DNA from: Aquimarina sp. BL5
GTDB lineage: Bacteria; Bacteroidota; Bacteroidia; Flavobacteriales; Flavobacteriaceae
DNA: 64,000 nucleotides
NCBI RefSeq assembly: GCF_003443675.1
Contig: NZ_CP031963.1
Span: forward strand, 310,001 to 374,000
Direction: 5' to 3'
The position numbers and the translations under genes are program-made. Below are positions 16,509 through 26,167 of the stretch, piece by piece (positions within the stretch are counted from its first letter, which is position 1; every line of letters starts with the position of its first letter). The notes under the pieces are model-generated. The model saw only the letters and a list, made by a program, of their open reading frames with translations, made no database searches and was not told the DNA's origin.

Positions 16509-18494
16509 CTATTCCTGAAATAAAACCATCAACGATATAGGAGGTATGTTTATTTTGCTTTTTACGTTTTTTGTTTCTTCAAAATCAAAGTTGCCTCCTA
16601 AAACGGCTACTTGCCAAGTTTCGTTTAGTTGGTAGGCTATAGCTTTTGGGTTACTATTATATACCACAAGAATGTTTTTCCAACTATCTCCATTAGCATT
16701 ATTCTTAATCTGATAACTAATCAATCCGTTTTTGTCTTCTTTAAACTCTAAATTTTCTCTTACATCATCTGCTTTAGTCATTCTGAAAGCAGGATGCGTT
16801 TTTCTAAGTGTTATAAGGTTTTTATAATAAGTAACGACATCAGCATGTGTGTTTTTCCAACTCCAATCTATCTGATTAATACTATCTGGAAGATTATAAG
16901 AGTTATGTTCTCCATTTTTGGTACGTAGCATTTCTGCTCCGGCATGTATAAAAGCAACTCCTTGAGACGTCATCACAATAGCGTTTGACAGTTTTTGCAT
17001 CGCGATAAGTTCATCTTTCGTTGCATCTTTTCTGGAGATTTTTAGTTTATCGAATACAGTATGATTATCGTGACAAGAAACATAAGATACCGACTGCCAA
17101 GGTTCATTTGCCCAAGGTGCTTTTGAGTAATTTACCTTTGTATAATCAATTTGTGGATGCTTTATGGATCCTACAATTCCCATTTTCACAGATGCTGAAG
17201 CATTTTTTGCTCCGCTAACAAAACCAATACTTTCTTCCTTAAAAACAGAACCTTTTAGCCCATCTCTTAAGTCATCACTAAAAGCAGAAATCTGTGGCAT
17301 TGCCAAAGTGTTCTTTTTTAAAGCTCTTCTTTCTTCTGGCAGAGGAGAGTCACCAGCGGTCCATCCTTCGCCATATACAAAGATATTTGGGTTTATAGTC
17401 TTTACCGTTTTGGCTACTTTGTTCATCGTTTCGGTATCGTGGATACCCATTAAATCAAAACGAAATCCATCTAAGTGATACTCTTTCGCCCAATATGCTA
17501 CCGACTCGGTAATATACTTTTGCATCATTGCTCGGTCTGAAGCTGTTTCATTTCCACAAGCCGAAGCATCAGAAGGTTTACCATCTTCCCATTGACGATA
17601 ATAATACCCAGGAACTTCTAAATTAAAATTAGAATTCTCAGTTCTTCCAGTATGATTATAAACCACGTCTAAAATGACTCCAATTCCATTATCATGAAAT
17701 GCCTTGACCATTTGTTTAAATTCTTTGATTCTCACTTCGGCTTTATATGGATCAGAAGAAAATGAACCTTCTGGCACGTTATAGTTCTGTGGATCATATC
17801 CCCAATTAAATTGTGGCGTATCTAATTTTGTTTCATCAATAGAGTAGTGGTCATAAGTTGGTAAAAGATGAACATGTGTGATACCTAATTCTTTTAGGTG
17901 ATCAATTCCTGTTGCAACACTATCGGGACCTTTAGTACCTTCTTCTACCAGTCCGAGATATTTACCAGGTTTACTTGATCCTGATTGTGGATGTATCGTC
18001 ATATCCCTTATATGCAATTCGTAGATAATAGCTTCATTTGGATATGTAAGGGCAGTACCTTTATCTTGATCCCATCCATCAGGATTTGTTGTTTCAAAAT
18101 CCAGCACCATAGCTCTTTTACCATTTACTCCAGTAGCTTTTGCATAAATACCAGGAGTTTCTTCTAACCATTTACCATCGACCATCGTTTGATACGTATA
18201 ATAAGTACCGTGTAAATCTCTATCAATCCGTAATGTCCAAATCCCTTTTTCTTCTTGTTTCAAAGTTTCAGTTTCTAAGGGAGTCCCGCCATTACCTTCT
18301 TTGTATAAATGAAGTTGTACTTTTTCGGCAATGGGAGACCATATTTTGAAAATAGTAGCTTCTTTAGTGTACTCTAGCCAAAGGCTTGTTTCTGTTGGAG
18401 TTGGGTATTCTGTAAAGCTTTTATAAGTCACTTTCTTTTCTGAACAGGATGTTATAGTAGATAAAATAAGAAGATACACGAAAACATGTTTCAT
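16509..18494 (-). CDS. pulA: Type I pullulanase, lipoprotein
   Basis: A 661-aa GH13 debranching enzyme that cuts alpha-1,6 bonds in pullulan and branched starch. The N-terminus is a lipoprotein signal (LLILSTITSCSEKK, lipobox Cys17). A CBM48-like domain follows (EYTKEATIFKIWSPIAEKV), then the type I pullulanase motif FNWGYDPQNYNVPEG near 230. Catalytic regions are ILDVVYNHTG, DGFRFDLMG (nucleophile Asp), VYGEGWTAG (acid/base Glu) and SYVSCHDNHT (third Asp). It is probably anchored at the outer membrane or periplasm. A lipoprotein alpha-amylase lies 27 kb away in the same window. Confidence 0.9.
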   Translation of the reverse strand: MKHVFVYLLILSTITSCSEKKVTYKSFTEYPTPTETSLWLEYTKEATIFKIWSPIAEKVQLHLYKEGNGGTPLETETLKQEEKGIWTLRIDRDLHGTYYTYQTMVDGKWLEETPGIYAKATGVNGKRAMVLDFETTNPDGWDQDKGTALTYPNEAIIYELHIRDMTIHPQSGSSKPGKYLGLVEEGTKGPDSVATGIDHLKELGITHVHLLPTYDHYSIDETKLDTPQFNWGYDPQNYNVPEGSFSSDPYKAEVRIKEFKQMVKAFHDNGIGVILDVVYNHTGRTENSNFNLEVPGYYYRQWEDGKPSDASACGNETASDRAMMQKYITESVAYWAKEYHLDGFRFDLMGIHDTETMNKVAKTVKTINPNIFVYGEGWTAGDSPLPEERRALKKNTLAMPQISAFSDDLRDGLKGSVFKEESIGFVSGAKNASASVKMGIVGSIKHPQIDYTKVNYSKAPWANEPWQSVSYVSCHDNHTVFDKLKISRKDATKDELIAMQKLSNAIVMTSQGVAFIHAGAEMLRTKNGEHNSYNLPDSINQIDWSWKNTHADVVTYYKNLITLRKTHPAFRMTKADDVRENLEFKEDKNGLISYQIKNNANGDSWKNILVVYNSNPKAIAYQLNETWQVAVLGGNFDFEETKNVKSKINIPPISLMVLFQE

Positions 18495-18561
18495 ATGCTG
18501 ATATTTATGGTTTGTTAATGGTTGTGGTTGGTTTACTGCAGGTTGTAAAATTTGTTCTTAT

Positions 18562-19446
18562 TTATAAAAACAAATCAGAGCTTAAATATCTGTCCCCTCG
18601 ATCACAAATAATTGCTACCAGAACTCCACTATCCAGAGTTTCTGCTAATTTTAGGGCTGCAGTAACAGAACCACCACTACTCATTCCAGAAAAAACACCT
18701 TCTTCTTTTGCTAGTCTTTTAGCTATTTCGGTAGCTTCTTCCTGACTAACTTCTATAACTTGATCTACTTTATCAGGATTAAATATTTTTGGCAAATATT
18801 CTTTTGGCCATTTTCGGATTCCAGGAATTCTAGATTCATCCGTAGGTTGCACACCAACTATTTGTACATTTTGGGATTGTTCTTTGAGATAAGTAGAAGT
18901 TCCCATAATAGTTCCAGTAGTTCCCATAGAGGAGACGAAGTGAGTAATTTTTCCTTCCGTATCCCTCCAGATTTCCGGCCCCGTCGTTTTGTAATGAGCT
19001 TTCCAGTTATCATCGTTGGCAAACTGATTAAGCATTATATAACCTTCATTAGTAACTTTAGCTTCAGCATAGTCTCGCGCTCCTTCAATACCAACGTCTT
19101 CAGAAGTTAATGTAACCTTTGCTCCATATGCACGCATGGTTTGTACACGTTCTTTTGTAGAATTCTCCGGCATGACTAGTTCTATGTCTAATTTGAAAAT
19201 CCCAGCAATCATAGCCAGTGCAATACCTGTATTTCCACTGGTTGCTTCAATAAGTTTAGTAGTTTGATCTATATCGCCCCGGTCTAATGCAGATTTGATC
19301 ATGTTATATGCTGCACGATCTTTTACACTACCACCAGGATTATGTCCTTCTAGTTTTAGATATAATGTAATATTCGGGTTTTTAATAATGGAAGTAGCCT
19401 TTACTAAAGGTGTGTTTCCTATGAGGTCTAAAATGCTATGCGACAT
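18562..19446 (-). CDS. cysM: Cysteine synthase B (O-acetylserine sulfhydrylase)
   Basis: 294 aa from the ATG at 19446; the longer open frame upstream is not needed. It makes cysteine from O-acetylserine and sulfide with PLP. IGNTPLVKA near residue 10, the PLP Lys in PGGSVKDRAAYN near 40, EATSGNTGIALA near 65-76 (phosphate/PLP loop) and GMSSGGSVTAAL near 255 are all present. The ATG overlaps the cysE stop (TAATG), so the two sequential enzymes are translationally coupled, which suits the CysE-CysM pathway. The length is CysM-like (about 290-303) rather than CysK-like. Confidence 0.9.
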   Translation of the reverse strand: MSHSILDLIGNTPLVKATSIIKNPNITLYLKLEGHNPGGSVKDRAAYNMIKSALDRGDIDQTTKLIEATSGNTGIALAMIAGIFKLDIELVMPENSTKERVQTMRAYGAKVTLTSEDVGIEGARDYAEAKVTNEGYIMLNQFANDDNWKAHYKTTGPEIWRDTEGKITHFVSSMGTTGTIMGTSTYLKEQSQNVQIVGVQPTDESRIPGIRKWPKEYLPKIFNPDKVDQVIEVSQEEATEIAKRLAKEEGVFSGMSSGGSVTAALKLAETLDSGVLVAIICDRGDRYLSSDLFL

Positions 19447-20237
19447 TAAACAACTTTTTTGATCTTGATTTCTGAAGTATTGGATATAATGGAGTTTTCT
19501 GGTACAGAAGAGGTAATCCACGCATTACCGCCAACAGTGCTATTAGCGCCAATTATTGTTGTGCCACCAAGTATAGTAGCATTTGCATAAATGGTTACAT
19601 TATCTTCTACGGTTGGATGTCTTTTTACATTACGAAGTTTTCTATCTACATATAAACCACCTAATGTAACACCTTGATATATTTTCACATTATTTTTTAT
19701 AATTGCTGTTTCCCCAATAACGATTCCTGTGGCGTGATCAATAAAAAAAGATTCTCCAATTTCTGCACCGGGATTGATATCGGTACCTGTTAATCTGTGA
19801 GAATATTCAGTCATTAATCTAGGGATCAATGGTAAACCAAATTTTAATAATTCATGACTTAACCTGTATATAGCAATTGCGTAAAATCCTGGATATGCCA
19901 GATACACTTCTTCTATAGAATTAGCTGCGGGATCACTGGTTATAAATGAGTCTGCATCTTTATTTAATTTTTGTAAAACCTCCGGTAATTTCTCTAAATA
20001 GGATTGCCAGATACTGCTACATGGTTTTTCAGTTTCCCAACACGCAAGATCAACCAGCTCCTCGAAGGTTTGTTCTAAAATATCAATATTCTTCTCTACT
20101 TCAGTTTCAGAATCGAATAAGGTATAGAAAAGTAGATTGGTAAAATACTCAGTTCTTTCTTTTAGCTTTAGTCTAAGATTAGGATTTTTTTTCTGTTCCT
20201 CAATTTTAGCTATGATTTGATCTTTTGCTTTTGTCAT
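19446..20237 (-). CDS. cysE: Serine O-acetyltransferase
   Basis: 263 aa from ATG 20237 (MTKAKDQIIAKIEEQ). An in-frame ATG at 20408 would add 57 hydrophobic residues not typical of the family, so the shorter form is preferred. It transfers acetyl from acetyl-CoA to serine, the first step of cysteine synthesis. The helical N-terminus precedes a left-handed beta-helix of hexapeptide repeats (INPGAEIGESFFIDHATGIV, then VKIYQGVTLGGL), with the active-site His in FIDHATG and the HPTVEDNVTIYANATILGG repeats. The C-terminal VPENS-like segment is kept. Coupled to cysM downstream. Confidence 0.9.
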   Translation of the reverse strand: MTKAKDQIIAKIEEQKKNPNLRLKLKERTEYFTNLLFYTLFDSETEVEKNIDILEQTFEELVDLACWETEKPCSSIWQSYLEKLPEVLQKLNKDADSFITSDPAANSIEEVYLAYPGFYAIAIYRLSHELLKFGLPLIPRLMTEYSHRLTGTDINPGAEIGESFFIDHATGIVIGETAIIKNNVKIYQGVTLGGLYVDRKLRNVKRHPTVEDNVTIYANATILGGTTIIGANSTVGGNAWITSSVPENSIISNTSEIKIKKVV

Positions 20238-20563
20238 TACGCCTTTTTTGAAAAGTCTAGTAAATATATAGAATAAAGAATATATTCGTCCTAATATGCC
20301 ATAATTACTTACATTTTTACAATAATAATAACAAAGAATGGTAAGAATTGATAGTAATCCATAAAATTTGGTTAAAAACTCAGAAGAAAACAATCTTGTT
20401 TTGTCCATGTATATTTAAAAAATACGTGAATAACATATATGGTTTGTGAAATATACATCTATCAAAATTCTTTTATTTTTTATTCTTTTATCCACTGATA
20501 TTTATCATAATTTTTATTGGAGTAGGATGATACTTTTGAATATCATTTTTAAAGTAATTCAAC
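20238..20563. other. Gene-free region between cysE and the CBS gene
   Basis: About 326 bases between divergent genes. It includes the rejected hydrophobic N-terminal extension of cysE (20238-20408). AT-rich, presumably holding both promoters; no exact TAnnTTTG pair, dyad or hairpin stood out. Confidence 0.35.
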
Positions 20564-20983
20564 ATGAAAAAAAGGACTCCAGTTTCCAGAATAATGACTT
20601 CTGATGTAATCACATTAAATAGTACAAACGGATTAGAAACTGCAGAAATGCTATTCAAAGAGCATAAAATCCGACATATACCTGTAGTTAAAGGCGATTC
20701 GATTATTGGAATGTTAAGTTATACAGATTTACTGCGTATAAGTTTTGCTGATGCAATCAACGATAATGATGGCAATGTAGATACCGTAGTGTATGAGATG
20801 TTCACTATAGAACAAGTAATGGCAAAGAATCTAGTAAGTGTTAGCTCTGGTACAACAATAAAGGAAGTGGCTGAAATACTGGCTAGTAGAGAATTCCACG
20901 CATTACCAGTTATCGACAATGGTAAACTAGCGGGAATCGTAACAACTACTGATTTAATAAACTATTTGTTAGAACAGTTTTAG
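20564..20983 (+). CDS. Tandem CBS-domain protein
   Basis: A 139-aa protein made only of two CBS domains (about 7-65 and 83-138). RHIPVVKGDSIIGMLSYTDLL and HALPVIDNGKLAGIVTTTDLI are the matching cores. CBS pairs bind adenine nucleotides and act as energy sensors or regulate a partner protein. No partner domain or adjacent transporter is present, so its target is unknown. A hairpin terminator follows. Confidence 0.85.
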   Translation: MKKRTPVSRIMTSDVITLNSTNGLETAEMLFKEHKIRHIPVVKGDSIIGMLSYTDLLRISFADAINDNDGNVDTVVYEMFTIEQVMAKNLVSVSSGTTIKEVAEILASREFHALPVIDNGKLAGIVTTTDLINYLLEQF

Positions 20984-21027
20984 TATCATTTACAATATTT
21001 CTTAGTCAGTCCAAATTATTGCTAGAC

Positions 21028-21064
21028 AAACCTTCTTTGATTTCGTTTAAAGAAGGTTTCTTGT
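21028..21064 (+). terminator. Hairpin terminator after the CBS gene
   Basis: An 11-bp perfect stem, AAACCTTCTTT (21028-21038) with AAAGAAGGTTT (21049-21059), and a T-rich tail (TTTCTTGT). It lies 45 bases after the CBS stop. Confidence 0.65.
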
Positions 21065-21185
21065 ATTGCATTCATATTTGCATTTTAGGCTAAAGCAAAA
21101 AGTGAAGAGGATTTCATTGTTTAAAATTTAGTTAAACTTCTACTCAGCGATTAGATTTTAGTAATTTTAACACTAAAGTAATTTT

Positions 21186-21863
21186 ATGAGTACGATACCA
21201 AAATCTTCCTTTGAGTTTTTAAAAGATTTGAAAAAGAACAACCACAGAGAATGGATGCAAGAACATAAAAAACGTTATCAAGCCAATGAAAAGGAGTTGA
21301 AAGTATTTTATACCTCAGTCCAAGAAAGACTGAATGAGCACGATGAGATAGAGAAATTAAAGGTTTTTAGGATTAACCGTGATGTTCGCTTCAGCAAAAA
21401 TAAAACACCTTATAATGTACATAGAAGTGTAAGTTTTAGTAGGTCAGGAGCTTATCGTCGAGGAGGTTATTATCTGCGTTTAGAACCTGGTAATTCTTTA
21501 ATGGCTGGTGGTTTTTTTAGTCCGGAGCCAAAAGATTTGTTACGTATCCGTAAAGAATTTGAAATGGATGATCAAGAAATACGAGAGATTCTGGCTAATT
21601 CAGATTTCAAGAAAGCATTTGGTAGTTTTAATACGGGGTATCAGGTTAAGACTGCACCCAAAGGGTTTAGTAAAGATCACCCCGCTATTGATTTGATTAA
21701 AAATAAGTCGTTTTTTGTAGAGCATAAATTTACCGATAAGGAGGTGTTTTCTTCTGGTTTTTTAGATAAACTGATTTATCATTATGAATTATTACGCCCT
21801 TATTTTGATTATATGAGTGATGTATTAACTACGGACCTTAATGGAGTATCTTTAATCGAATAA
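21186..21863 (+). CDS. DUF2461 family protein
   Basis: A 225-aa protein of the DUF2461 (TIGR02453) family. The typical features are the start (SSFEFLKDLKKNNHREWM), then FRINRDVRFSKNKTPYNVH near 60-78 and GGYYLRLEPGNSLMAGGFF near 97-115. The function is unknown; the family is widespread in Bacteroidota and usually cytoplasmic. No signal peptide. It precedes the GAPDH gene by 80 bases in the same direction. Confidence 0.85.
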   Translation: MSTIPKSSFEFLKDLKKNNHREWMQEHKKRYQANEKELKVFYTSVQERLNEHDEIEKLKVFRINRDVRFSKNKTPYNVHRSVSFSRSGAYRRGGYYLRLEPGNSLMAGGFFSPEPKDLLRIRKEFEMDDQEIREILANSDFKKAFGSFNTGYQVKTAPKGFSKDHPAIDLIKNKSFFVEHKFTDKEVFSSGFLDKLIYHYELLRPYFDYMSDVLTTDLNGVSLIE

Positions 21864-21942
21864 TAATGTAATTTTTATTTACATTTCTCGTCAACTATAA
21901 AATAATTTTAACCGTACAGTTAATCAACAAAACAATAAAAAC

Positions 21943-22932
21943 ATGAAAAGAGTAGCAATTAATGGATTTGGAAGAATAGGGCGTGCATCACTTAAAGTAC
22001 TCATGGAAGAGCCAGGATTACAAGTTGTTGCAGTAAATGACTTAATGTCGATAGAAAATGCGCAGTACCTTTTGAAATATGATAGTGTGTATGGTATTTA
22101 TGATAAAGAAGTTCGTGTTCATGAAGATCATTTACAGGTGGATGGACAAAAAATATTATATTTTAATCAGCGAGACCCTGAACAACTTCCATGGAAAGAG
22201 AATGATATTGATATTGTAATCGAAAGTACTGGTTTTTTTACCAATAGCGAAGATGCTGAAAAACATATAAAAGCAGGTGCAACTAATGTTGTAATTTCTG
22301 GTCCAACCAAAAGTAAAGATACACCCACTGTCGTTCACGGAGTGAATACTGAAGATGGGAAAACCGCTATATTCTCTTGTGCAAGTTGTACAACCAATAA
22401 TATTAGCCCCGTTGTAGAGATATTAGGAAGGACAATTGGAATTAAAAAAGCTATTCTTAATACAATTCATGCATATACAGCATCACAAACATTAGTAGAT
22501 GCACCTTCTAAGAAAAACCCAAGAATGGGTAGAGCAGGAGCAGTCAATCTTACTCCAACATCTACAGGTGCAGCGGTTGCAACAACTAAAGCATTGCCTC
22601 AGTTTGAAGGTAAGTTCGATGGAATAGCGATTAGAACTCCGGTTCCTGTAGGTTCTATTAGTGATGTTACATTTATTGCCGAAAGAAATACTACAGCAGA
22701 GGAGATTAATGAAATACTTCAGAAAGAAGCGAATACAGATAGATATCTTAAAGTATTAGATGTTACTTATGAACCTATCGTTTCTTCTGATATTCAGATG
22801 AATCCATATGCTTCAACTGTTGATGCGTCTATGACTAGAGTTGTAGATGGCGATTTAGTCAAGGTTATGATCTGGTATGATAACGAGTGGGGATTTACTA
22901 ATCAAATGATTCGACAGATTTTAGAATTGTAA
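21943..22932 (+). CDS. gap: Type I glyceraldehyde-3-phosphate dehydrogenase
   Basis: A 329-aa NAD-dependent GAPDH of glycolysis. RVAINGFGRIGRASLK at the start is the NAD-binding loop; SCASCTTNN near 145-153 holds the catalytic Cys; the HAYTASQTLVDAPSKKNPR segment holds the active-site His and phosphate-binding residues. WYDNEWGF closes the C-terminal domain. Complete and of normal length (about 330-335). Many Bacteroidota carry two gap genes, so this may not be the only copy. Confidence 0.93.
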   Translation: MKRVAINGFGRIGRASLKVLMEEPGLQVVAVNDLMSIENAQYLLKYDSVYGIYDKEVRVHEDHLQVDGQKILYFNQRDPEQLPWKENDIDIVIESTGFFTNSEDAEKHIKAGATNVVISGPTKSKDTPTVVHGVNTEDGKTAIFSCASCTTNNISPVVEILGRTIGIKKAILNTIHAYTASQTLVDAPSKKNPRMGRAGAVNLTPTSTGAAVATTKALPQFEGKFDGIAIRTPVPVGSISDVTFIAERNTTAEEINEILQKEANTDRYLKVLDVTYEPIVSSDIQMNPYASTVDASMTRVVDGDLVKVMIWYDNEWGFTNQMIRQILEL

Positions 22933-22988
22933 TGGTTTATTCTATTTTGCTATTTCCAAAGTCTCTACTTGTTTTGTTTGTAATAATT

Positions 22989-23022
22989 TTAACACAAAGT
23001 TAATTTTCGTATTCTATTTTTG
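22989..23022 (+). promoter_or_regulatory. Candidate promoter for the DUF5916 gene
   Basis: TTAAC (22989-22993) and TATTTTTG (23015-23022, an exact TAnnTTTG match) with a 21-base spacer, as in Bacteroidota sigma-A promoters. The leader would be about 50 bases. Confidence 0.4.
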
Positions 23023-23076
23023 AGAATTCAATATTAAAAGTAAGAAAGCATCACAAATTAATACGAAAGTTTCAAT

Positions 23077-25302
23077 ATGAGGTTTTGGATCATTGTACTC
23101 TGCATAGTCTGGGGATATCAAAATTTTGCTCAATCAGGAAATACAGAAAAAAAATCTTTTGTAGTTGGGACTACAGATGAGATCATGAACATAGATGGTC
23201 AATTAGATGAAGCTATCTGGACTAAATTGACCCCTGCAAAAGATTTTGCTCAATATTTTCCTAATGATTCTTTGCCTGCTGCTGCGCAAACGGAGATCTA
23301 TATGTGCACAGATAAAAAGAATCTGTATATAGGGATTAAATGTTATGCGAAAGGGAATGATTGGGTTGTAGAATCATTGAGAAGAGATTATAGAGCAGGA
23401 GGAAATGATAACATCACGCTATTGTTTGATACTTTTGATGATGAAACAAATGCATTTTATTTTGGAATAAATCCAGAAGGCGTTCTAAGAGAAGGTACGA
23501 TTAGTAATGGAGGAAATACGTTTCAGGACTTTTCTACTTCCTGGGATAATAAGTGGAAAGGAAAAGCGAAGAAGTATGATGGTTATTATACAGCCGAATT
23601 AGAAATTCCTTTTAGCACTTTTAGATATCCAATACCTTCAAAAAAGTGGGGGTTTACAAGCTACCGTTTCGATACACAATCTAATGAGATTAGTACATAT
23701 CCCGGTACACCTCGTAATCAAGTTGTATTTACGCTAGCATATACTGCAGATATGATTTGGGAAGAAGATTTAATAACCAAGAGTAGTGCAGTATCCTTAA
23801 TACCTTTTGTTTCATCTGGAATTAATAAAGATTATGAAGATCACACCCCTACTGAAGAGATTTTTGAAGTTGGTGGTGATGCTAAAATTGCCTTGACACC
23901 AGGATTAAATCTCGATCTAACCGTAAATCCTGATTTCTCTCAAGTAGAAGTAGATGAGCAGATTACAAACCTTGATCGTTTTGAAATTTTCTTTCCAGAG
24001 CGAAGGCAGTTCTTTTTAGAAAATGCAGATCTTTTTGGGCAATTTGGTTTTTCTAATATCAATCCATTCTTTTCTAGACGTATTGGTGCTGCCGAGGATG
24101 TTGTTACAGAAGAATTGGTGCAGAATAGAATTTATGGAGGATTGCGTATTAGTGGGAAACTGGATCCTAAGACGAGAGTAGGTTTACTAAATATGCAAAC
24201 AGCATCCAGTAAGGAGCAAGGTATACCTGGAACTAACTTTGGAGTAGCGGTTGTACAGCGTAAAATAGGAATACGATCGAATATCGGAATTATTGCAGTC
24301 AATAAGCAAGCTGTCAATTTTGATGAAAACTTAGATACGCTAGATATTAATAGGTACAATAGAATGGCTGGTATTGATTATAATTATTCTACACGAAGCA
24401 ATACTTGGTTTGGTAAAAGTTTTGTCCATGGAACTTTTTCTCCTGATACCGATGTAGCTATTGCTCAAGGAACTACTTTAAATTATAATACAAGAAAATT
24501 TGGAGCACTTTGGAAACACGAATATGTTCATGAAGACTATAACGCAGAGGTTGGATTCGTTCCAAGGACTGATTACTTTAGAATAAGTCCTAACGCCGAA
24601 CTGCGCTATTATCCTCAGAATGATTTTTTGAATAATCATAGCTATGGAGCGGAAGCAGATATTTTTTGGCGTCCAGGATTTGGTAAAACAGATCATTTTT
24701 TGTCAGTTGGATGGGGTGGCGAGCTAACCCAAAGATCGAACTTCGGATTTAATCTGAATCATAGCTACGTGTATTTATTCGATCCATTTGATCCTACAGG
24801 TACGGATTCAGAAGAACTTGCAGCTGATCAAGACTTTTCGTGGGTTAGTTTTACCGGAAATTATAGAAGTGACAGAAGAAAAGTGTTCAGTTGGAATTTA
24901 AGCCCGTATATTGGAGAATATTTTAATGGTTGGCGCTATGGTACTAGAGGTGGCTTTAATTTACGTTTTCAGCCTAAGGGATTTCTTTCTTTAAACTATG
25001 CTGTAAATGTCTTTGATTTACCACATTTAGACGGAACTAGACAAACCTATTTGATCAGTCCAAGGATAGATTATACTTTTTCCAAAAGTTTTTTTACTTC
25101 TATTTTTGTACAGTATAATTCACAAAATGATAATACAAACATCAATGCTCGTATTCAATGGAGGTTTGCACCTGTATCTGATCTTATTTTGGTTTATACA
25201 GACAATTACCTTACTGGTGATGTAGATCCGATGAATCGATTTGCTTTTGATGTACGGACTCGTTCTATTGTCTTGAAGATTACATATTGGTTGAATTTAT
25301 AA
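23077..25302 (+). CDS. DUF5916 protein: CBM9-like domain plus outer-membrane beta-barrel
   Basis: A 741-aa protein with a signal peptide (MRFWIIVLCIVWGYQNFAQ). Residues about 30-215 are a CBM9-like beta-sandwich (DGQLDEAIWTKLTP, then NDNITLLFDTFDDETNAFYF). The remaining part is the DUF5916 domain (NPDFSQVEVDEQITNL, FPERRQFFLENADLF) and is rich in alternating aromatic beta-strands, as in a barrel, to the C-terminus. The family is widespread in marine Bacteroidota; carbohydrate or peptide binding at the outer membrane is the usual guess, unproven. No partner genes; a strong terminator follows. Confidence 0.8.
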   Translation: MRFWIIVLCIVWGYQNFAQSGNTEKKSFVVGTTDEIMNIDGQLDEAIWTKLTPAKDFAQYFPNDSLPAAAQTEIYMCTDKKNLYIGIKCYAKGNDWVVESLRRDYRAGGNDNITLLFDTFDDETNAFYFGINPEGVLREGTISNGGNTFQDFSTSWDNKWKGKAKKYDGYYTAELEIPFSTFRYPIPSKKWGFTSYRFDTQSNEISTYPGTPRNQVVFTLAYTADMIWEEDLITKSSAVSLIPFVSSGINKDYEDHTPTEEIFEVGGDAKIALTPGLNLDLTVNPDFSQVEVDEQITNLDRFEIFFPERRQFFLENADLFGQFGFSNINPFFSRRIGAAEDVVTEELVQNRIYGGLRISGKLDPKTRVGLLNMQTASSKEQGIPGTNFGVAVVQRKIGIRSNIGIIAVNKQAVNFDENLDTLDINRYNRMAGIDYNYSTRSNTWFGKSFVHGTFSPDTDVAIAQGTTLNYNTRKFGALWKHEYVHEDYNAEVGFVPRTDYFRISPNAELRYYPQNDFLNNHSYGAEADIFWRPGFGKTDHFLSVGWGGELTQRSNFGFNLNHSYVYLFDPFDPTGTDSEELAADQDFSWVSFTGNYRSDRRKVFSWNLSPYIGEYFNGWRYGTRGGFNLRFQPKGFLSLNYAVNVFDLPHLDGTRQTYLISPRIDYTFSKSFFTSIFVQYNSQNDNTNINARIQWRFAPVSDLILVYTDNYLTGDVDPMNRFAFDVRTRSIVLKITYWLNL

Positions 25303-25304
25303 AA

Positions 25305-25350
25305 AGTAAACCTTTCAAATTATAGAAATCTGAAAGGTTTACTGCTTTTT
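25305..25350. terminator. Bidirectional terminator between DUF5916 and SDR genes
   Basis: A 13-bp perfect stem, AGTAAACCTTTCA (25305-25317) with TGAAAGGTTTACT (25331-25343), followed by GCTTTTT on the plus strand and by TTTTT on the minus strand. It serves both convergent genes. Confidence 0.85.
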
Positions 25351-25367
25351 AATAAGCTAATATCTAA

Positions 25368-26117
25368 TTATATCTGACTTAATCCGCCATCTACTTCTAA
25401 TTCTACTCCATTAATATAGGATGCATCTTCAGAGGCTAGAAATAAAGCCGATTTTGCTATTTCTTCTGATGTTCCAAAACGCCCAAGTGGCACTTGTTGA
25501 GCAAATCCTTTCCCCATTTCTTCTACAACATCTTCTGGCAATCCCATTTTTCCATAAATAGGTGTGTCTATAGGTCCTGGAGCAATTGCATTTACTCGAA
25601 TACCTCTGGTTTTTACTTCAGATGTAAGTACTCTTTGGTATGCTCTTAACGCTCCTTTAGAGGCAGAATAGATTCCTAATCCGTCGAAACCTTTTTGATG
25701 CACAACAGAATTGGTGAAAAGAATAGTTCCGCCATCATTAATATGAGGCAATGCTTCTTTTGTTGCTATAATAGGGCCTTTTACGTTAATGTCAAATATG
25801 TGATTATAATGTTCCTCTGTGATATCTGTAGTAGGAGTGGGAGGCGCTATTCCCGCGTTTAAAAATAAAATGTCTATTTTTCCATATTTGTTAGTTGCTT
25901 CCTGAATTAAATGTTTATTATCTTCTGCTATAGCTACATCCGCTTTAACAGTTATGAAATCACCTTCTAATTCCTTAGCTACTTCATCTAAGGCTTCTTG
26001 ACGTCGTCCAGAAATTACCACTTTCGCACCTTCTTGTAAATATAATTTGGCGGTTGCTAATCCGATACCGCTATTGGCTCCTGTAATAACAGCTACTTTG
26101 TTTTTCAATTTGTTCAT
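25368..26117 (-). CDS. Classical SDR oxidoreductase, TetR-regulated
   Basis: A 249-aa classical short-chain dehydrogenase. VITGANSGIGLATA near 10-23 is the cofactor loop (no basic residue at the usual NADPH spot was checked), LFLNAGIAPP near 84-93 the NAG motif, and YSASKGAL near 153-160 holds the catalytic Tyr and Lys. NAIAPGPIDTPIYG near 175-188 follows. The substrate is unknown. It starts 50 bases after the tetR stop, and a dyad in that gap matches the one before tetR. It is therefore the likely target of that repressor. Confidence 0.88.
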   Translation of the reverse strand: MNKLKNKVAVITGANSGIGLATAKLYLQEGAKVVISGRRQEALDEVAKELEGDFITVKADVAIAEDNKHLIQEATNKYGKIDILFLNAGIAPPTPTTDITEEHYNHIFDINVKGPIIATKEALPHINDGGTILFTNSVVHQKGFDGLGIYSASKGALRAYQRVLTSEVKTRGIRVNAIAPGPIDTPIYGKMGLPEDVVEEMGKGFAQQVPLGRFGTSEEIAKSALFLASEDASYINGVELEVDGGLSQI

Positions 26118-26132
26118 TATATTAAATTTTTA

Positions 26133-26152
26133 TTTGAAACAATCATTTCAAA
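26133..26152 (-). promoter_or_regulatory. TetR operator before the SDR gene
   Basis: Perfect 7-bp arms TTTGAAA (26133-26139) and TTTCAAA (26146-26152) around a 6-base spacer CAATCA. It shares TTGAAA-N6-TTTCAA with the site before tetR. Confidence 0.65.
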
Positions 26153-26167
26153 TTAGGTTAAAAAAAA

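Noticed and set aside
20238..20408. Hydrophobic N-terminal extension of CysE
   Set aside because: Homologues start near MTKAKDQ; the extension is AT-rich non-family sequence and the ATG at 20237 gives normal length.
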